This document shows, in pieces, positions 8,003 through 11,225 of a stretch of DNA of 11,225 bases. The position numbers and the translations under genes are program-made. Position 1 is the stretch's first letter; every line of letters begins with the position of its first letter. This DNA is from an uncultured Fidelibacterota bacterium (lineage in GTDB: Bacteria; Fidelibacterota; Marinisomatia; Marinisomatales; UBA8229). The notes under the pieces are model-generated. The model did not search any database, was not told the origin of the DNA, and saw only the letters and a list, made by a program, of their open reading frames with translations. The stretch is from positions 1-11,225 of the forward strand of contig CAJXJG010000042.1 of assembly GCA_913054425.1 (NCBI GenBank), given 5' to 3'.

Positions 8003-8170
8003 GTTATTATAATTGGTTTTTCGTTCTTATTAGTTTAAAATTTATTTTCATGATCAAATAAATGGAGTTTAAATGAAATTTCATCTCTTCCCGAGGAAAC
8101 TTTTCCCTTCAAACCGATTAGAATACGGAATACTATCTGAATAAAACATAGAAAACTAAGCAGGATTCTC
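8003..8170. promoter_or_regulatory. Divergent intergenic region, presumed promoters for both flanking genes
   Basis: This 168-nt A/T-rich stretch separates divergently transcribed genes, so both promoters should lie here. I do not see a convincing paired -35/-10 on either strand. A TATAAT on the - strand (8006-8011) sits only 3 nt before the first ATG of the DjlA-like gene, and would suit the second ATG (7996) as a near-leaderless start. A perfect 12-bp palindrome ATGAAATTTCAT (8073-8084) could be an operator, but short A/T palindromes are common by chance. CAGGA at 8161-8165 is a reasonable Shine-Dalgarno sequence for the ATG at 8171. Confidence 0.35.
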
Positions 8171-8740
8171 ATGGTGAAAAAGCTATATTCCGCCATGAAA
8201 ATAGGCTTCAAGATGCGTATTGCGTTATGGTATCGCCGGAGATTACATCGAGGGAAAAATGTCGAACAGAAGGTAAAATTATCCTCCTCCCAAGAAAGAT
8301 TACGATCGATACTATTTCTTCTCCCCGATAAAATTGAGCATATCAGAATTGTGGAATATTTCATAAAATCTATCAATCATTCTAAATTAAATGGAACTGA
8401 AATCAGATTTTTATGTTCACAGAAAGCAGGCACACGTTATCTGAAATTGATAAACACAGGGATCCAAATGTACAGTGAAGAAGAACTTGATCGATGGGGT
8501 CTGCCCAACATCCCGTTGGAAAATCGAATTTGTAAATTAAATATAGAAGGGATTGCGGACCTTGATCCGGAATTTAATCCGGTTCACGCCTGCCTTGCTC
8601 AAGCTTCCAACGCCTCAATCAGGATCAGCTTTGATTCACGATTGGCGGATCATTATTACAATGTAAGCTTAGAATTAAAGCAGACTGCTTTTCTGGAAAA
8701 AAGTTACCTTAAAATGGAAAAATTATTAGGTTTGGCATGA
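8171..8740 (+). CDS. Conserved-looking hypothetical protein coupled to the GlmU-like gene
   Basis: I do not recognise this 189-aa protein with confidence. It begins with a very basic segment (MKIGFKMRIALWYRRRLHRGK, about 9-29) that could lie against the membrane or bind nucleic acid or anionic lipid. A beta-strand/helix unit follows (RSILFLLPDKIEHIRIVEYF, about 44-63, then EIRFLCSQKAG), resembling the nucleotide-fold start of GT9/ADP-heptose-transferase-like proteins. A later segment, IADLDPEFNPVHACLAQAS, followed by IRISFDSRLADHYYNVSL, has the look of the 'hidden sugar-transferase' hypotheticals seen in FCB bacteria. That resemblance is from memory and is weak. The Shine-Dalgarno-like CAGGA supports the ATG at 8171. 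The stop overlaps the next start (ATGA, 8737-8740), implying translational coupling and a shared task, probably in envelope sugar metabolism. Confidence 0.75.
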   Translation: MVKKLYSAMKIGFKMRIALWYRRRLHRGKNVEQKVKLSSSQERLRSILFLLPDKIEHIRIVEYFIKSINHSKLNGTEIRFLCSQKAGTRYLKLINTGIQMYSEEELDRWGLPNIPLENRICKLNIEGIADLDPEFNPVHACLAQASNASIRISFDSRLADHYYNVSLELKQTAFLEKSYLKMEKLLGLA

Positions 8741-9963
8741 AATGCTATATTTATGAAAATAAGTGTGCGGGAGATTTTGAACCACTTTCCCTAACGCGAC
8801 CAGCCTTTGATCTTCGGTGCGGTCCGTTCACATTCCTGGAACGGCTCCTTAAATTAATTCCGGAACCAGCAGATGTATCCTTGATTGTGCGGGAGAATCT
8901 GGCAAACCTGACCAGGGAAATGTACCCTGATTTGGAAGTGAATCCTGGTGATGCTGAAGAGGGGATCTGGTTATTAGGAAATGTTTTCTGGAGGGAATCT
9001 GACTTACAGCAGATTGCTAAGACTTCAAGCGGGGTTTTTCACAGTAAGAACATGCAGATTGGTGCGAATTTATCTCAAAAGGAGGGAATTGATTGGCTCA
9101 ATGCTGGAGGACCTGTAGCAACGGATTTACACTTTGAGATTCCCACTATGAATTTAAGAAGTATTCCTGTGAATTATTTATGGGAGATTCTTCAGAAAAT
9201 CCCTTGGATAATGGAAGAGGACACCCGACATTTTCCGAAGAGAAATGAAAATGATATCATTGATAAAAATCTACAGGTCATCAATCCTAGAAATGTCTGG
9301 ATTGAAGAACCAAACAAAATCAAACCGGCAGTTGTGATTGATGCTTCGAAAGGTTCTGTGATAATAGAAAAAAATGTGGAGATTGGTCCGTTTTCATTTT
9401 TAAAAGGCCCTCTTTTTATTGGAAACAGGACAATAGTTTCCCCTCATTCTCAAATAAAAGAAAGTGTTTTAGGGCCTGTTTGCCGGGTGGGGGGTGAAGT
9501 AGAAAGAACAATAATTCAGGGATGGTCTAATAAGGTACATGATGGACATCTTGGGGATGCGTTTTTAGGGGAATGGGTTAATCTGGGTGCAGGAACAAAT
9601 AACAGTAATCTGAAAAATAATTATACTCCTGTAGAGGTTACAGTGAACGGAAAGATCATTGATACGGAAAGTCTTTTCATTGGATCTTTTATAGGTGATC
9701 ATTCCAAAACAGCCATTGGGACACAACTGAATACAGGTACTTTAATTGGACCCGGATGCAACATTGTTTCCAAAGGATTTCCACCAAGATATATTCAACC
9801 ATTTATATGGTTTATGAATGGAAAAAGAATATCCACTAAAATAGAAAAGTTTATTGAAACAGCAGAAACAGTTAAATCTAGGAGGGGAATGTCATTTTCA
9901 GGAGCAGAAAGAGAGTTATTCGAAGCTTTGTTTATCCAGAGAAAAAAAATCCCAGCAATTTGA
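8737..9963 (+). CDS. GlmU-like putative sugar nucleotidyltransferase/acyltransferase (Bacteroidetes type)
   Basis: The 408-aa protein matches the alternative GlmU-like family, in which a divergent N-terminal half precedes a left-handed beta-helix. The N-terminal segment LSLTRPAFDLRCGPFTFLER (18-36) is the family's hallmark; the classical GlmU signature LxxGxGTRM is absent. Hexapeptide repeats start near 199 (VVIDASKGSVIIEKNVEIGPF) and run to about 345. The part KVHDGHLGDAFLGEWVNLGAGT (266-287) lines up with KVNHLSYIGD...VNIGAGT of E. coli GlmU. On that alignment H268 takes the place of the catalytic acetyltransferase histidine. A role in making UDP-GlcNAc or a related activated sugar for peptidoglycan or LPS is inferred, not proven. 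It is coupled by ATGA overlap to the 189-aa gene. No terminator with a T-tract follows. Confidence 0.82.
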   Translation: MKCYIYENKCAGDFEPLSLTRPAFDLRCGPFTFLERLLKLIPEPADVSLIVRENLANLTREMYPDLEVNPGDAEEGIWLLGNVFWRESDLQQIAKTSSGVFHSKNMQIGANLSQKEGIDWLNAGGPVATDLHFEIPTMNLRSIPVNYLWEILQKIPWIMEEDTRHFPKRNENDIIDKNLQVINPRNVWIEEPNKIKPAVVIDASKGSVIIEKNVEIGPFSFLKGPLFIGNRTIVSPHSQIKESVLGPVCRVGGEVERTIIQGWSNKVHDGHLGDAFLGEWVNLGAGTNNSNLKNNYTPVEVTVNGKIIDTESLFIGSFIGDHSKTAIGTQLNTGTLIGPGCNIVSKGFPPRYIQPFIWFMNGKRISTKIEKFIETAETVKSRRGMSFSGAERELFEALFIQRKKIPAI

Positions 9964-10039
9964 TTCAGAAAAATTATCAGTTATAAAATTGGTAGGGATT
10001 GCATAAAAATGGAGATTAATCTTTCTTCAAAGAGGTATG
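9964..10039. other. Intergenic spacer after the GlmU-like gene
   Basis: This short A/T-rich spacer precedes the strong promoter. An imperfect inverted repeat straddles the end of the GlmU-like gene (AATCCC at 9948-9953 with GGGATT at 9995-10000, and AATTT with AAATT inside). No T-tract follows it, so I do not call it a terminator. I see nothing else here. Confidence 0.3.
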
Positions 10040-10096
10040 AAAACTTTTTTTAACAAAGTGTTGACCAAGAGGGTGTCTCCGTTTATATTGTCGCCC
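10040..10096 (+). promoter_or_regulatory. Strong sigma-70-type promoter with A/T upstream block and GC-rich discriminator
   Basis: The -35 box is TTGACC (10061-10066, five of six consensus bases) and the -10 box is TATATT (10084-10089, five of six), separated by exactly 17 nt. An A/T block (AAAACTTTTTTTAAC, 10040-10054) lies just upstream of the -35, where an UP element would sit. The bases after the -10 are GTCGCC, a GC-rich discriminator of the kind found in ppGpp-sensitive promoters of rRNA and ribosomal genes. The predicted transcript would start near 10096, leaving a leader of about 20 nt with AGAGG (10106-10110) before the ATG at 10117. Confidence 0.75.
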
Positions 10097-10116
10097 GATT
10101 TTACTAGAGGAAATGA

Positions 10117-10515
10117 ATGTTAGAAGGAATTATTTGTCCAGTTTGTGAAACAACCCTTGAGGAATCAGATCTCAGAAAATCCTTAATTTGTATCAGTTGC
10201 AAAACAGATTTGCGAGATAGAAAATTCTTGGATTTTTTGGAATATCTGATGGCGAATGGTATTGTAGAGAACCTTGATTTCTTTGATGTGGAGGTATATA
10301 GCGAAGATATTGAACGTCTTGCTCCGGAGGATGAAGAGGAAATAGACCCGGCCGAATTTGAAAAGAGGAAGGAGACTTTCAGTCTCTATGAAAATGAAAT
10401 GATTCGGCAACAGAGTGAGGATGAAGAGAAATATAAAGAACCTTCATACGAAGAGTTTAAAGGTCTTGATGAAGACTGGGAAGAATTTAACCAAGACGGA
10501 TTTAAAGGATATTAA
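10117..10515 (+). CDS. Hypothetical protein: N-terminal zinc ribbon, acidic C-terminal tail
   Basis: I cannot name this 132-aa protein. It starts with a probable four-cysteine zinc ribbon, C7-P-V-C10 and C25-I-S-C28, separated by 14 residues. A helical segment follows (RKFLDFLEYLMANGIVENL, about 35-53). From about residue 60 to the end it is strongly acidic, with EDEEEIDP, SEDEEKYKE and DEDWEEFNQDGF, and is probably disordered. Such a layout suits a nucleic-acid- or protein-binding adaptor, possibly acting with the transcription or translation machinery, but this is only inference. The ATG at 10117 has AGAGG 6 nt upstream and follows the strong promoter at 10061-10089. The DUF3467 gene begins 21 nt after the stop and is most likely co-transcribed. 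Confidence 0.8.
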   Translation: MLEGIICPVCETTLEESDLRKSLICISCKTDLRDRKFLDFLEYLMANGIVENLDFFDVEVYSEDIERLAPEDEEEIDPAEFEKRKETFSLYENEMIRQQSEDEEKYKEPSYEEFKGLDEDWEEFNQDGFKGY

Positions 10516-10536
10516 TAATAGGGAAGTAGGATTATT

Positions 10537-10857
10537 ATGGAAAAAAAACCAAACACCCAACAGATCAATATTGAACTTGATGAAAAAATAAGCGGGGGAG
10601 AATATTCTAATTTTGTAGTTGTGACCCATTCACCGGCGGAATTTGTTATGGACTTTACACGTCTTCTACCTGGTGTACCCAAAGCAAAAATTCATTCCAG
10701 GATTGTGATGGCGCCTCTCCATGCAAAAGCATTTCTTAGAGCTCTTGGTGAAAATATTAAGAAATTTGAAAGTAAACATGGTGAAATTAAAACACCGGGA
10801 CAGGATCGTTTTTCCGGGTTTGGAGTCAAACCGCCGAAAGGATCACTTCCTAACTGA
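10537..10857 (+). CDS. DUF3467 family protein
   Basis: This 106-aa protein has the features of DUF3467, small cytosolic bacterial and archaeal proteins of unknown function. A beta-strand segment YSNFVVVTHSPAEFVMDF (23-40) is followed by the signature LLPGVPKAKIHSRIVMAP (43-60). A helix HAKAFLRALGENIKKFESKHG (about 62-82) then leads to a short basic, glycine/proline-rich tail. The family pattern is 'V-HSP-EFVLDF-R--PG-P-AKV-SRI-M-P-HAK'. The length is normal. GTAGGA just upstream (10527-10532) is a modest Shine-Dalgarno sequence. It lies 21 nt downstream of the zinc-ribbon gene, so both probably share the promoter near 10061. It converges with the PAP2 gene across a short region containing an inverted repeat. 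Confidence 0.9.
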   Translation: MEKKPNTQQINIELDEKISGGEYSNFVVVTHSPAEFVMDFTRLLPGVPKAKIHSRIVMAPLHAKAFLRALGENIKKFESKHGEIKTPGQDRFSGFGVKPPKGSLPN

Positions 10858-10875
10858 TATTTGATTTTTTTTCGG

Positions 10876-10904
10876 GAAACCTGAATCTCAGATTCTCAGG
10901 TTTC
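10876..10904. repeat. Inverted repeat between convergent genes
   Basis: GAAACCTGA (10876-10884) and TCAGGTTTC (10896-10904) are perfect complements, with an 11-nt middle (ATCTCAGATTC) that can add three inner pairs. The right arm includes the last codons and stop of the PAP2 gene on the - strand. The + strand T8 run (10865-10872) lies before the hairpin, not after it, so this is not a canonical intrinsic terminator in either direction. It may still act as a bidirectional RNA 3'-end structure. Confidence 0.5.
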
Positions 10905-11225
10905 ATACCACACCCAATCCCTCCCTTTCTTTAGTTCCTTCATTTTTACTATCACCCAGAGACTTAATATAACCCATGCGGTTCCATATCCAAAAAGTGC
11001 ACCAAAGAATACATCGGCCGGGTAGTGTACTCCCACGTAAACACGACTGAAAGCAATAATAAAGGCTAGTCCAGTTACCTTCCACTTCCAAGGGGGGTAG
11101 AAGTAGCCAAGGATTACCGAAAGTCCAAAAGCATTGGCAGAGTGGTTTGATACAAAACTGAACTTACCACCTGGGGGAACTAATAAATTGATCATTTCAG
11201 GTATTGCATGGGAGGGTCTAATTCT
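10896..11225 (-). CDS. PAP2 family phosphatase, C-terminal part (5' end outside window)
   Basis: The frame is open from the right edge (11225) to the TGA at 10896-10898, giving 109 residues; the ATG at 11193-11195 is internal, not the start. The first visible residues, RIRPSHAIPE, carry the RP of motif 1 (KX6RP). Motif 2 appears as SFVSNHSANAF (in place of PSGH) and motif 3 as SRVYVGVHYPAD, an exact SRX5HX3D with the catalytic His and Asp. At least two membrane segments follow and overlap these motifs, and the protein ends in a basic, soluble tail (KMKELKKGRDW). Such enzymes dephosphorylate membrane lipids such as phosphatidate, undecaprenyl pyrophosphate or lipid A. Substrate cannot be told. 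Unlike the other PAP2-like gene here, this one has an intact catalytic motif 3. Confidence 0.88.
   Translation of the reverse strand, partial: RIRPSHAIPEMINLLVPPGGKFSFVSNHSANAFGLSVILGYFYPPWKWKVTGLAFIIAFSRVYVGVHYPADVFFGALFGYGTAWVILSLWVIVKMKELKKGRDWVWYET

Noticed and set aside
8035..8376. 113-aa open frame on the - strand overlapping the divergent intergenic region and the start of the 189-aa gene
   Set aside because: Its C-terminal half lies in the divergent gap and the rest is antisense to a better-supported gene with a Shine-Dalgarno sequence and an ATGA coupling. Composition (Phe/Ile/Ser-rich, scattered Arg) looks like a shadow frame.
10196..10629. Open frames on the - strand opposite the zinc-ribbon and DUF3467 genes
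   Set aside because: They are mirror images of acidic, A-rich codons on the + strand and carry no domains.
1..11225. CRISPR arrays, tRNA/rRNA genes, insertion sequences, toxin-antitoxin pairs or defence islands
   Set aside because: No regularly spaced repeats, cloverleaf-like segments, transposase motifs or terminal inverted repeats were seen; all larger ORFs belong to housekeeping or conserved families.

Overview
The window is ordinary, gene-dense chromosomal DNA of low to moderate GC. It holds twelve recognisable protein genes, two of which run off the window edges. I see no RNA genes, insertion sequences, CRISPR or phage genes. The gene set points to a Gram-negative-type bacterium of the FCB assemblage (Bacteroidetes/Chlorobi/Marinimicrobia-like). 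The evidence is a Bacteroidetes-type GlmU-like protein, a single-domain (split) methylmalonyl-CoA mutase subunit, a DjlA-like TerB/J-domain protein, a DUF3467 protein and two PAP2-type membrane proteins. Candidatus Marinimicrobia is my best guess, but this is inference from gene content, not from a marker gene.

Region 1 (1-4935, + strand) is a tight run of genes: the 3' end of an isocitrate/isopropylmalate dehydrogenase family gene, a MmgE/PrpD family dehydratase, threonine synthase (thrC), homoserine kinase (thrB) and a cation diffusion facilitator transporter. Gaps are 17, 7, -4 (ATGA overlap) and 6 nt, so this looks like one transcription unit. thrB and thrC catalyse the last two steps from homoserine to threonine. 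The dehydrogenase-PrpD pair suggests a link to citrate/isocitrate or methylcitrate chemistry.

Region 2 (4952-8002, - strand) reads right to left: a DjlA-like co-chaperone, a 168-nt gap that may hide a small frameshifted membrane-protein ORF, the catalytic chain of a split B12-dependent methylmalonyl-CoA mutase, and a PAP2-like membrane protein. The mutase keeps the residues that distinguish methylmalonyl-CoA from isobutyryl-CoA mutases, but its N-terminus is about 60 residues shorter than that of the Propionibacterium enzyme.

Region 3 (8171-9963, + strand) is divergent from region 2. It holds an unrecognised 189-aa protein overlapping (ATGA) a GlmU-like protein with a left-handed beta-helix acyltransferase half; the two are probably translationally coupled.

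Region 4 (10040-10857, + strand) has the clearest promoter of the window: an A/T block, TTGACC, a 17-nt spacer, TATATT and a GC-rich discriminator. It precedes a zinc-ribbon/acidic-tail hypothetical protein and a DUF3467 protein. The window ends with a convergent PAP2 phosphatase (- strand, 5' end outside the window).

I found no convincing new multi-gene system. The points most worth a second look are the rRNA-like promoter in front of the small zinc-ribbon/DUF3467 pair, the unknown gene coupled to the GlmU-like gene, the trimmed mutase N-terminus, and the possible frameshifted small ORF in front of the mutase.
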